Shown here in pieces: positions 50,180-62,009 of a stretch of DNA of 64,000 nt. Both the position numbers and the translations under genes were made by a program. This DNA comes from Sordaria brevicollis (taxonomy: Eukaryota; Ascomycota; Sordariomycetes; Sordariales; Sordariaceae), in the NCBI GenBank assembly GCA_033439795.1, contig JAUTDP010000017.1, positions 372,001-436,000 of the forward strand, read 5' to 3'. Positions within the stretch are counted from its first letter, which is position 1; the number at the start of each line of letters is the position of its first letter. The notes under the pieces were generated by a model, which had not been told where the DNA came from, made no database searches, and saw only the letters and a program-made list of their open reading frames with translations.

Positions 50180-51573
50180 ATGACATCGATAATACCCGCC
50201 CGGGCCATCATCCCCTTCCTGGTGGGAATGATGTTGCTTACGGGAGTGTGCAACACGCTCTTGACCAAGTATCAAGTAAGGAAGGATGCCTTTAACTTTT
50301 GGAATCTTCATTGAACGATAGATTGCTGACCATGCTTCGTTTCATTCCATATAGGATAACCAATGCGTCCGCAACTGCGACGACCCCGACCCTACCAAGC
50401 GGAAGCACTTCGAGCAGCCCGTCATCCAAACCCTCCAGATGTTCGTCGGCGAGATGGGCTGCTGGCTCGTCGTAGGCATCATGTCGCTCTGGACCCGCTA
50501 CGTTTCCAAGTCTACCACCTACGAGCGCATCGATAACCGCGCGGCCGCAGCAGAAGACGACGTTCCTGATGACGCCAGCATCCGCTCCCACACGCCTCTC
50601 ACCGACTCGCCCGCTGCCTCCTCCAAGTACGACGGCCCCTCTGTCCTCCGCGGCTGGCGTGTCGTCCTGCTTTCGCTCCCTGCCATCTGCGACATCTGCG
50701 GCACCACCCTTATGAACGCCGGCCTGCTGCTCGTGGCGGCTTCCATATACCAAATGACACGCGGCGCTCTGGTTCTCTTCGTCGGTATCTTCAGCGTTGT
50801 CTTCTTGCGCCGCAAGCTGTATGCCTTCCAGTGGCTGTCGCTGGTGGGAGTCATGCTGGGTGTCGCGCTCGTGGGACTGGCTGGTGCTATTCAGCCGGAT
50901 CAGAAGCATCCTAGCGCTACTTCAACTGCCATCGCGGACGTGAGCACCGATGCGCTCAAGGTGATCATTGGCGTTTTGATGATTGCGGGCGCGCAGATCT
51001 TCACTGCCACCCAGTTTGTCTTGGAGGAGTGGATTCTGGAGCGGTCGACGATCGAACCCATCCGCGTTGTCGGTTGGGAAGGTCTTTTCGGATTCACCGT
51101 CACGCTGCTGGGCATGGTCATCTTGCACTTTGCCATTGGTCGGACCGAGGCCGGTAGGTATGGGCCGTTTGATATGGTGGAGGGGTGGAGACAGTTCTGG
51201 GAGTACAAGGCTGTCTTTATTTCGAGTGTTTTGATCATGATAAGCATTGGGTAAGTTTCTTTTGTCTCTTCAACCATTCATTCAACACCTTGCTAATAGT
51301 ACGAATAGCGGCTTCAACTTCTTCGGTCTCTCCGTCACCCGTTCCGTTAGCGCTACATCGCGCTCCACCATCGACACATGCCGCACCCTCTTCATCTGGA
51401 TGGTCTCGCTCGGCTTGGGCTGGGAAACGTTCAAGTGGCTGCAGGTCGTCGGTTTCGCCCTGCTTGTCTACTTTACTTTCCTCTTCAACGGCATCGTTCA
51501 GCCGCCGTTCGAGTTCCTCCGCGTCAGGGAGGTCGAGGAGTTGTTACCTGAAGAGCCTATTGAGCATAACTAA
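50180..51573 (+). CDS. SLC35F6-like drug/metabolite transporter
   Basis: Exons 50,180-50,275, 50,355-51,250 and 51,309-51,573 give 418 residues. This is a ten-helix transporter of the drug/metabolite (EamA-like, SLC35F) superfamily, closest in wording to SLC35F6. Diagnostic are the first helix ending in LLTKYQ, the block CDICGTTLMNAGLLLVAASIYQMTRGALVLF (about residues 175-205) and GGFNFFGLSVTRSVSATSRSTIDTCRT near the end. Between helices 2 and 3 is a polar loop with EDDVPDDAS. The substrate is unknown; members sit in lysosomal, vacuolar or Golgi membranes. Both introns have GTAAG donors and AG acceptors, and the frame closes exactly. Confidence 0.88.
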
Positions 51574-52748
51574 GTCTAGACTAAAGACTATGGGAGGCTA
51601 AAACAACTGGATACTGACAGTATATTGTGTGCAATTTTTGCATATACGTTTTTGGGGTATGGGTATCATCAGGTTTAGTATTGAGGTTTATGGGTATGAG
51701 GGTCGGAGAGTAGTACATCATGGTATTATTCGTATGAACGGACATCTACCATTAGATGATTAGGGATTGATATATCAGGGCATGATTAAGATTAGGGACG
51801 GACGTAAGGCGTTCAGTGAGTTTAGGTTGGTTTCGGATGAGAGCTTCGAGGGTCTCGATGGGATATGATGGGGTTCACTTCAACAGCGGATAGCATATAC
51901 TATACACTACATAGGTGATGTATCATGTCGTACATCACTTTTTTCAGGTATAAATGAACAAGACATGTTCTTCAAACTCTACTATCCGCGACATGTTCGT
52001 GATTGTTAAGTAAGACAAGATGTGATTTGATGTCTGAAGGCTTACAGACCTCTCCGTTGCTTTGTTATCTTCATGCACTCAGTCATATTGTAAATAATAG
52101 TCTTTGGGCACGGAAGAGTTCAGACCTTCTCCCAGTTTGACCGTCTCGTTCCTCGTGAGAACAAAGATGGGTTAGACTGAAGTGCAAATTGATCAGAAGT
52201 ATTCAAGTTACTGTCGAAATAAACGATGCCCCCCTAACGACCCCTTCTGCCTCGGACGCCTTTCTTGTATTCCAACGAATGAAAAATCCCATCTCGCTTC
52301 TTTCCATCTCATGCCCTCCATGTTAAACTCCTTAGCTGCTGTGCGTCTAAGCTTGGCTGTGCTGTGCTGCTCGCTCTACGCCATGCGCCATACCTTGCGC
52401 CTCACTGCCTGCCTGCCTGCCTGCTTCTGCACTTGTGCTGTGTGTGGGGTACGTTGGCCAAACAGTCATTAATGCCGAAGTCGTCCTGTTTGTCCTTCCC
52501 TTCCCTTCCCTTGCTGTTTCGTATCGTTTCGTAGTTGTCATGTCATGTCATGTCATGTCGTCAATACCCCTCGGTCCACTCCATCTCATCTCGTGTCGCC
52601 TGTCCACCTCTCTCCCTCGGCCTGTGTGGCTGCCATGCCATGTCAACACCGCCCGTCCTGTAGCAATACATTCAGACCCTTTCCACTTCTCTTCGTCCAG
52701 TCCGTTTGTCCCCCCTCTTCTGAACGGTGGTGAATCGGACTTTGAGGC
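51574..52748. other. Convergent intergenic region with microsatellites
   Basis: Contains 3' untranslated regions of two convergent genes. Three short microsatellites lie within 160 bases: (TGCC) at 52,405-52,424, (CTTCC) at 52,494-52,513 and (TGTCA) at 52,536-52,559. No gene recognised. Confidence 0.55.
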
Positions 52749-53784
52749 TTAGTTGACATTAGCAAGCAACTCGGCCTCCAAGATAAACTTGCCCTCCTTG
52801 TACTTCTCGCTCGGCTCGTAGGCTTTGTCGTACTTCCACCCCACCACTTCCTTGCACTGCCGGCAGAAAATATCGCGGACGACGTGGCGACCCGTAGTCA
52901 TGTTGCGCTCGCCGGCGTCGCCGGTTTCAACGTTGACGACCGAGTTGAAGAGGTAGGCTTTTCCGTGTTGACCTCGGAAATTCTGTTTTTTATGACAAAT
53001 GTTAGTGTATGGGAAGTAACAAAGAGCTATTGTGAAGTAGGTTGAAAGTGGGAAAGGTGAGCAGGGGTTGTTGGTTGATGGAATGTTCCGCCATGTTAAG
53101 GTAAAGATGAAGAAAACATACCCTGCTGATGATATCCTCATGGTTGGCCAAGTGAGTTTTACAGTTCCTGCATCCGTAAATCTTGCCACTATTGAGGTAG
53201 ACGTTGTATGCGAGACCCATGTTGCTGTTGGCGTACGTAGGAATAGCAGTAGCAGTATCGGTGATAAAGTTGGAAGAGTTGATTCCAGACAAGTCGAGGA
53301 AGAAGTTCGGGATACGCCTCTGCGGGAAGTCTCGGTTGATGTCGAAGGCGGGTGCGGCGGGTGTGGTTGTGGTCACTCGTCCTCCTCTTTGGGCTGGTGC
53401 TGGAACTGCTGCTGGTGCTGCGTCGCTGACGGTCGTCGTGGTGGTGACGCTGACACGGATGCCTCCGGCGTCTTCCTCTTCGTCCTCCGGATCTTGGTGG
53501 AAAGGAGATGTTGCCGCGAAATCCCTTTGACTGGGTGATTCTATCCTGGAGGGTCTATAACCTCCGTGGGTGTCGCGGGTGTCGCTGTTGTCACTGCGGA
53601 TATTGAGTCGCTGGAGCTGTTGCTGGAGGACCCGTTGGATATCCTGCGACTGCGGGTGGTTTTCGGTATGAGAAGTGCTGTTCCGGTGTTCCCCCTGAGG
53701 TTCGTGTTGCTGATGATGGCGGACTTCCGGAACGGTTTCCTCAAGTTCTCTCCTGCTAAGGCCGCGGGGTTCGCTTTCGATCAT
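52749..53784 (-). CDS. Yippee-domain zinc-binding protein with long N-terminal extension
   Basis: Two exons, 53,784-53,122 and 52,982-52,749 (minus strand), give 298 residues. The C-terminal 100 residues are a Yippee domain: IYGCRNCKTHLANHEDIISR at about 202-221, joined across the intron to NFRGQHGKAYLFNSVVNV, and FCRQCKEVVGWKYDKAYE. The two CxxC pairs (C205/C208 and CRQC) bind zinc. Yippee proteins are small (about 110-130 residues) and conserved in eukaryotes; roles in ubiquitin ligase complexes and chromatin have been reported for relatives. Here the first 200 residues are low complexity (Q/H-rich, then acidic DPEDEEED, then Thr runs) and probably disordered. The ATG follows an AG, so an upstream noncoding exon is possible. 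Confidence 0.88.
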
Positions 53785-55518
53785 CTACAGATTTCACAAA
53801 GACATCAATGATGAGTGTTCGTCCGCTCCGCCTTGATTGCTTTTTAGCGACGGGGCGAGCAAGATAACGGTTGCGAAAAAGAGGAACAAACTGAAGGGCA
53901 AAAATGTCACAAGATGAGAAAGAGAAGAACGGGAACGGAAGGCGGGATGTAAGAATCGATTTGATGCAATAGGTAAATCAAATGATCGACCAAATTGGTT
54001 TTACTGAATGGTGCTATGTTGTCGGGGTTGTCTGTCCGACGGCGGCGAAGTGGAAGCGAGCAAGCACAACGCCCGACGACTAACAAGAAGCGGAGAGCAG
54101 AGCAAGAGCGATGATAAGAGGGGGCCGACGAACGTTTGCGGTTTAGGTAGTCACTACCAGCGATTTGTAGGGAGGTATCCTTGTGACAAAGAGAACGACC
54201 ACTGACGTCGTTAAGCGGAGTAACCCTAGATTGGTTTAGTCAGGTTTGGTTGCTCTGTCAACCGGTGTTAGTGAGAGTGTGTAAGCGGGGACGGGATCGG
54301 ATGAGATAGTGGACAAATACAATAAAGTCCTGTCAAACAACTCACAAAGATTCTGTTTCTTTTCTTGTTGAATGTAAAAGATACTGAGAAATGAGGTCGG
54401 AAAGTGGAAGGTCAAGCTGTGATACCAAGTGAGACTCTGAAGGAAGGAAGATAGGGAGAACCGAGAGACTTAGACGTAACGGACCCGGAGCAGAGTTCCT
54501 TGGGCAAGAGCAAGCGGGGAAAGCCGATGTTTAAAAGCTGAGTGCCAGCAAGCCAGACGACATAGCCCGGGAAACTAGAGAACGCCGCATTTGTCGCTGC
54601 CGCAGCCAATATATCGATCGATGCGGCTGTGAATTTCTCAATTCCAAACCATGATGACTGAGTGGTGTTCATAAATATGCAGAACGGTTCCGGTTGCCTT
54701 TCAATGAAGTCGGCGGTAGCACCCCGCCTCGGTTTACTGATTGCATGCGTGCAGTGCTTGGATGATTGCCTCACTTGCACCTGCCGATATGTGCTTTTCA
54801 CTGTATGTTCTACGTTGCACGTTACTTAACCGCGGCGTAGGTATAAAGCCGCTTTAGATGGAAGTTCCAGGTCCATCCGTCCGAAGGGTGTAAGCTGCAG
54901 TTTGTTGCCGATTGCTATGAATAGCGATCGGTCTGGACTTCAAGTAAGCCTCGTGACCTCTATATGGGAGTTAGTTGGGCGTCAAGCAAACATGGGCGCA
55001 TTTTCAGTCAGAGGGAAAAGTATTCGTAGTTGACAAGATAACAGTGATAGAACTTATGTGGCTCCCCAGTGTTTGTTGTCACTGGCACGGTTACTGGCCT
55101 TCATCCCATAAAGCTAGTGTCTCCAAGGAGGCCTCGAACATGTCACCAAATATGGATGGCTCATGATATAGTCATGTCAAACAAGTAAAATGAATGCTAT
55201 GCTATCTTTTTGCCTACCACCAACAAAACCACCACCCAAATGAAAAAGGAAGGAATCGGATTTGAAACCTCATGTACAAGAAATTTTCCATTGTACATTC
55301 CGCAAAAGCGCAGAAATGACAGTGATGTGTGGAATGATGGGGATATATCCGCATGCTGAATAACTGGTCCCAAGGGACTAGCCGGCCGTAATATGTACGA
55401 GACAGGTTTGTGATCGAACAAGTTTTCTTTTCTTGAAGATAGCATAAAATGTGGGTTCATATCTCATAACCTCGGGCTCAAAGCCTGATGCCAAATTTTT
55501 CCAACAGATAGACCTTCT
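53785..55518. other. Intergenic region, 1.7 kb
   Basis: Promoter of the Yippee gene and 3' flank of the ferric reductase. No gene recognised. Small frames (54,412-54,801, 55,197-55,460) lack domains. Confidence 0.45.
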
Positions 55519-57398
55519 CTACCAAGAAAATGCCTCCTCGACGAAATCAATCGCACCGTTATATTGCTTGTTCCTGACAGCGCGACGGACCTCGTCGCTG
55601 AGCGCACCGGGACCACACACTGAAACGCCCATGTGGCCCACCTGGTCCTCCATTTCCCTCGCTAGCAGCGTGTCGATGTTTGGCCTGCCCGGGAACATCT
55701 GTACTGTTGAGCTTGGGCTGTGAATCTCCTTGGTCGAGCGCGGCCTGCTGACGAAGAGCATGATACGGAGCACCTCGCGGCGCTTCTCCATACCCAGAAC
55801 CTCCGTCATCCAGGGGCGGATCCACTCCAGGTGCTCAGGGCTCTGGATGGTCCAGACAAGGACAATCTTGCGCGTGGCAGCCATGCCGTTGCTGTAGGCA
55901 ATGACCAGATCACGGACGTGGGGCACCGCTTGGGTGATGCCGACGCCGCCAGCAAAGAGCATGACGGTGCCGTACGAGTGCATCTGGTGCATGCCTCCGT
56001 AGGGGCCCTCGACAAGGCACCTCGTCACCATCCTGCCGTCGATGCACTGAGCAGCCTTTTCATACAAGTTGCCCGTCATGCCCGTACGGCCACGGATGAT
56101 GAAAGAGACGGTGGTCTTCCTCATGGCGAGAACGTCGCGGCGGTCCATGGGGAGCTTTTCGCCGGCAGCCGAATCCGCCTCTTCACTCCATGCGACGGAG
56201 AATGGGTGAGACTGCCAAAGGCTGACGGATGGCAGGTAGAGATAGGCGTGTTGACCGGGCTTGAAGAACCAGGGGCGCGCCATGGTCACGGTGACGCGCG
56301 TGGCACCGCCAGGGAGAGCCTCGACCAGAGCCTTGCCGCCGCCAGACCCGAAGTTGTAGTAGGCCACGCGGAGGAAGCGAGCAGCGCGGTCAAAGGCCCA
56401 CAAGACCATGACAGGGTAGAGGTACTTGATCTGAGGGAAGCCCTTAGGTCCAAGGTGGTAGTACAGGCCGACGACGGAGGCAATCGCGAAGGCGATGTGC
56501 AGAATCTTGAAGATCTCGTAGAAGGCGTGCCTGAAGATGCTGGTGGCTTGGATGGCGATGGCGACGAAAGCAGCAGTTGCCTAGAGAAGGTGTCAGTTTG
56601 AAAACTACAGCCGGAAACCAACATACCATGGATACATACCACGAATCCGTAGATGAGGAACTCGCTCTTGAAGATACCCTGGAAGGCAACGGACCAACCC
56701 TTGGAAGCAGCCGACCGGTAAAGGTAACCCAGGGTATGAGCAAGAGCCTCCAAAGCCACAATACGACCCAGCCAACGGTGAAGCAAGTTGAACGTGTCGA
56801 ACGAGATACCCAAGAGGTTGATGAGTGGGTTGTTGCGGCCAGCCATCAGGAACAAGGGGATCATGTTGGCGACAGCAAGGGTTCCAGTACGGTTGATGAA
56901 CACAGTGGCAGACGCGCCCACTGGCTTCGAAAAGTCGATTCCCATAACACAGAAAGCGACATTGGTGGAGAAGTAGCCGATGAGGAAAACGAGCTGAAGG
57001 CGGGTGGGGAGAGTTCCAACGTTGATGGCCGAGCTGAGTTGGAACTCGCGGTTGTGCCTTTTGCTAAGAATGGGCGAGTACTGGATATTCTTTTTGAACC
57101 ACGACCACTTGGCGCCTGCCCTGGCGAAATATCGCTGCGAATCGTTGTTGAGACATGAGACGTGTCGGATGTACTTGCTGAGACCAGTGCTGAACCTCCA
57201 GATAATCAGAGCTGCAGAGATACATCCGAGGATCAGAAGCAGATATCCCGAGAGCATGTCGTTGATGATGGCGGCTTCATCCGGACCTTCGGCACCTCCT
57301 CCTCCACCTCCGCCTCCAGCAGCCTGACCTCCCGCAGCACCATGAGCTGCTCCTGCCTGCGCCCCCGCTGTTGCGTTTCCTTGTGGTTGAGCTGACAT
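55519..57398 (-). CDS. Ferric reductase transmembrane protein (FRE family)
   Basis: Exons 57,398-56,640 and 56,580-55,519 (minus strand) give 606 residues. It is a flavocytochrome that passes electrons from NADPH through FAD and two hemes across the membrane to Fe(III) or Cu(II). Residues 1-40 are Ala/Gly-rich with a Gly run. Membrane segments follow, and the heme-ligand pairs are visible with the usual 14-residue spacing: H207/H221 (LLHRWLGR, EALAHTLGY) and H281/H295. The FAD-binding HPFSVAW is at 378-384. NADPH-binding blocks GPYGG (445-449), AGGVGIT (463-469) and CGPG (575-578) complete the C terminus. There are no EF-hands, so it is a reductase rather than a calcium-regulated NADPH oxidase. 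No iron-regulator site was confirmed in the promoter. Confidence 0.92.
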
Positions 57399-60300
57399 TT
57401 TATCCTTTCCTTCTTTTTTTCCCGTTTGCGGTAAGTTGTTTGATGTTGTGATACAAGTGACAGACACCTGAGAGCGTCTCTTTAAGTGTAACAGTTCCTA
57501 GAGCATAGATTGATGGCTAGATGGTTGATATGGCCCTTGCCGAATGAATGTCTGATATACGACCCAAAGGCTGCCCGAGTCCAGCGCGGGTATATGAAGG
57601 TCGTAGCGGCGTGTCGAGTGAATGTCTAGTGATAGTGACGTCCTGTCCTGGGTCGTCCGAGTGGGAACTGATGAGTTGAAGATGGGTGACCGGTTTGAGT
57701 TGGGTGAGTGTTTCTATTGCCGAGTTCGGTTTGACGGTTGAGCTTCCGGAGTGAGAATGTGGAAAGAAGGGATCCTCTCGAATGCGCGTAGTGAAAGTAA
57801 GTCGTGTTCGGTCAACGAGCAACACTGACAAGGAAGGAATGGGTGTGACGGTCGAAAAGGAGGGAGGGCGAAGAAGTCGAAAAAAAGACCAAAATTGTTG
57901 ACAGGTGACAGCCAAGAACGAGAAGACTGACACGAGGATGGACCTTTTTGTGGGATGGAGAAAAACGATGACGGGACCCAGGAGTTGGGGAAGGGAGTGG
58001 AGGGAGGAAAATTGAAAGGTTGAAAGATGGAAAAGTTAAGAAGGGGGTTGCCTGGGCATAAAATGAGAGAGAACTTGAATGGCACACAGATGGGTTCGAG
58101 AAGGAGGGTGTGACTGGCAGGCGTGCTCGGCCTTGCTCGAGGCGTGGTTGACGGAGTGCAAGAGTGGGTTTTGTGTGGTGGGTTTATCGCCGGGCGCGAT
58201 CGTCCAAATGGGAAACTTGGGAAGAGTGGACTTGGTGGAGAGGTGAGACCAGGGGAGGGGGGGCCACGCCCTCGTCCAATCCCTGACCACCCGTACCTTT
58301 TTATTCATGCGCCTGTGTACCAGACTTTCAGTTGTACCTCTTCATGAGAGCAACCAAAAAGAAGGCGTCCTGTGGTCTCTGTTCGTGTTTTCACTTCTTT
58401 GCAGCCATGTTGTGAGTGTGGTTGCCCCCTCCCCCCATAATGCGTTGCTGCATCAACAGTTCAGAGTCAATGAGGGTGTACAACGGGACTTGCCAGACGC
58501 CTCTCTCATGCACATCGGGATGTGTGTCTGGCTTCCAAACGATAGAAGAAGAGTTGGTCAGATCCCCCTTTGCAGTGTTGCAATTGCGTTTCTATTTCCT
58601 CCTGCTGACGACATTCCAGCCTGAGGTCACGGTAATACAGATCTCTCCACGCAAGGGGAAGTTGGGGGGAGACATCAGATGTCGTGTGGCATGCACATCC
58701 GTCACAAAGCGCCGTCATTGCGATCCAGCGAGTGGTTGTGGATGAAGAGAATTCCAACTACCACTCCATCACAACTCACTTGGGATCTCCGTTTGGTGCT
58801 TCTGACAACTTGGGGATTGACTGATCGTGGGGAACATCACATCTGAGGTGCCCAGTGTGCCGTGCAAATGGTTCGTCTGAAGTTTTCAGGGTGTCTGCCC
58901 AACCAGTACCCGGACCTCTTCCGTCGTATCGTGTTAAACCCCTGGGATTTCCCGCCGCCGTTGCCGTTGCCGGGGCTGAGAGCGGAGTCCACGCCGAGCA
59001 GGAATCAAAGTCTAACAATCTGGGATCGGGTGTCCCTGCATTGTGGCGTCTGTTGTGCTGCGAGTGATGCTCTCTCCACCGCCGGGTCACAGCGCTGAAA
59101 ACAGCGAGTTTACAAACACCCTGTGTTCGACAGTGGTGGTCTGGATGGTCGGCAAAAGATGTGGGATGAAAAGTTGAAAGTCAAGAAGAGACGAACGGCA
59201 ACCACACGTGTGTCGAACAGACAAGGTGGGAATGGCCCGTGCGCTTCCAATGGGTGGACTCGGCGGGGCCAATTGAGCACATCTGAAACAGCCTTGACAA
59301 CGCCCCCCTGAGGTCGCTGTGAGCTCTGAAATCGCCCCTTCGCCAGTCATCCCAAAACCCAACCATCAGCCTCCCGGATGTCTGGCCAGAAGCTGCCATG
59401 TTCCCGAACAAGCGCATGTCAGCTGAAATGGCCCCTAAGCCACCAGAATGAACAGCAACCAACGGAAGGATGAGCCGGGATCTCCACATGGAGTACAAGT
59501 ATGTCTCGGGGCAGTTTGTCCTCTGTCTTTCTCCTCCATCTCATCACGATGCATACAACCGTCCTTTTTACTCCGGTTGTCAAGTGAACAGCATCTTCTC
59601 TTCAACTACCGACTAGCTGCAGAGAGCTCGGTTTGATAGAAGCCACCGCCCGAGCAATGTCTTCTCTCACAGGAATCATCGACTCGGTCTGTGCAAACAT
59701 CTCGTTTGTCCTCAGGTGTGTACTTGCTCCAGCTGTCCGGTCATCATCCCCCCATCGACACGCATATCATCCAAACGTCCGTCCAGCCAAGCAACCGCCA
59801 TGTGCGGCAAACCCTGTAACACATCCCAGACAATCACAGTTCAACCGTTGCAACCGGAGTTCTTCCACCTTGGTGGGAATATTCAATGCTACCAAGAAAC
59901 CCGTACCCTGAAGTCTTCCTTCATCCCCGGGCTCGTCTACCGGGGAACGAGTGAAGGAGCAGGTTTGTGGGGCTTCCAAGTCTTCAGACAAGCCCTGGGC
60001 GTTGTACTTGTCCATCACCGGTACATCTCCAAGGAGTCCGAGATTCCAAAGAGGAGGTTATCACCGTATGGTCCCCTTGGCCCCTAGTGATTCTTCAACC
60101 GCCGAGCAACATTAAATTCCACCTGTTGCTGATGAAGGTATTCGTAATCTCCCCGCTATTGCGAAGCCAAGCGTGTATCGAAACAGACCCCCGGATAGCC
60201 AATAGCTACGACCTCATTATCACCAGGTAGGTCACTTCCCGTCGTCACTTCTCCCAAGCTCAAGACTGGCTGGATTTCGCAAAAGGCAGATTCCACGCTG

Positions 60301-62009
60301 ATTCAATCAAACCTTGTCCTTGTTTCTGGGATAAACATCATGGAAATTGAGTTGTGAGAGTTGGGGGTTAGGTAGTTTGACTTTGAGACGAACCCCTGGC
60401 GGTAGAGATAAGATCGTCTCATATCCTTCATCTCATCTCAGTGGCATTGCTTGGCCTACGCGGCTCTTTCGAAACGAGAAACGGAATGTGTTGAATGTCC
60501 GGTCGTTCATCATCATTATCTTTCACTGGGTAAACTGTCAAACTGGCCTTCGTGGTTCCCTTTACCGGTCTACAAACCTACATTGGAAACAATGAACGGG
60601 TCAAAACTAGACAGAAAGCCCCATCAACGACAGTTTCATGCGGCGTCATCACACACTCACTTACTTAAGGAGACGAAACGCATACGCCATTCCTGCTATT
60701 TGCGAAGCTCCGCCGACTGTGAGCTCGCTGGTTGAGCTGAGTGAGGCTCAGTAGGTACACTCAGGAAAAGATCCAACGGCAAATCCTCCCTGGCACCGTA
60801 GCGTATGCCGAAGTCCGCATTCCATTATCGTCCCATCTTGCAGAAGGATCAATGTCAAACAACGTTCTCAGATCTCTTGTTTTCAGGTAAAGAGTCTAGA
60901 CCCTCACAGGCCCTTAGGAATGTTTTCCTTGTCCTCCTGGTTGCCTTTTTGCTAAGTGGTTGTTTGTGTAACGTGACACGACGGAGCGTCCTCTAAAGTC
61001 TTCCAGGATTTGTTTGAAGCAGGCGAGCAGGTTTTCCTGGTTGACGACTTACGGGCAGCCGCCTTCGACTGATCGAAATCTTCAAGTTCGGGAATGCTGA
61101 TGATATGGGAGACATAGATAAGTGGGTGGGTATAGACTAACTAGACATGGGCTTTCAAACCTGGATCTGCAATGCTGAGTACATAGCTCAACAACAAGTA
61201 TCAGATAAAGTTTGGTAGACAAGGTTAAATAGATTACGATAACAACCCGCCGACGGCCTTTCCCGAAAGGCCAGCCCAACTCAGTCATGTTTATGGAAGC
61301 GCATACACAAAGGCACGACATCACACACCACGTCTAGAACATACACTACATACTTACATCCCTTCAAAACACAGTCACTATACAACATCAGATGACCAGC
61401 GGAGATTCTGAGCGCAAAGAAACTCATGGCAGGTATACGCGGCACGGTGTCTGTGCGGTGCGGGGAGACCAGAACTCTGGACCACCGAGACTAGGGGGAA
61501 AACGGCAAGGTAAGGTGAAGAGTGTTTCATCTGTACAGGTTCATCTTGTCTCGACGGGAGGGGGTGGTGCAGTGGCCAGCGCGGAAGTTAGGCAAGGAAA
61601 GTGGATGGGATGGTATGAGAAGGGAGCACGAGAAAGAGTCGGAAAACGATTGCTGGCGGTAGATGCCATCATATGGAGAGTTCGATAATACTGAGTTTCC
61701 GAATTCTGAGGATGATACGCGATCAACTCATACACTACTCTGTATTCCGATACAGTGTCTAGTCTACTACTAGTCTTACCATGAGTTTGTGGGTATCAAA
61801 GAAAGAGCGCAACGGCTCAACTACAAGCAAGCAGTCAACTCCAATGCTGATGTCAAGCCAAAAGGCAGCTGGGTATCGTCCTCCTTTTCCAGGGGAAGAT
61901 CATAATCTAACGTCCTTGAGGGCAATTTATAAAGCAAGAAAGAACCTCAGCCCAACACAAATATCCTGTCCCTTTTCATCGGGCTCTGCCCTCTTCCCGA
62001 GCTCGATAA
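57399..62009. other. 4.6-kb interval without a recognisable gene
   Basis: Starts with the ferric reductase promoter and leader. The rest has normal composition and many overlapping short frames on both strands (e.g. 59,716-60,087, 60,805-60,996), none with a known domain or convincing splice chain. No tRNA or tandem repeat was seen. It may hold long untranslated regions, a noncoding RNA or a lineage-specific gene. Confidence 0.45.

Noticed and set aside
55720..56601. 293-codon plus-strand open frame
   Set aside because: Antisense shadow of the ferric reductase gene.
59716..60087. 123-codon open frame in the 4.6-kb interval
   Set aside because: No recognisable domain and no supporting splice signals; left as noncoding.
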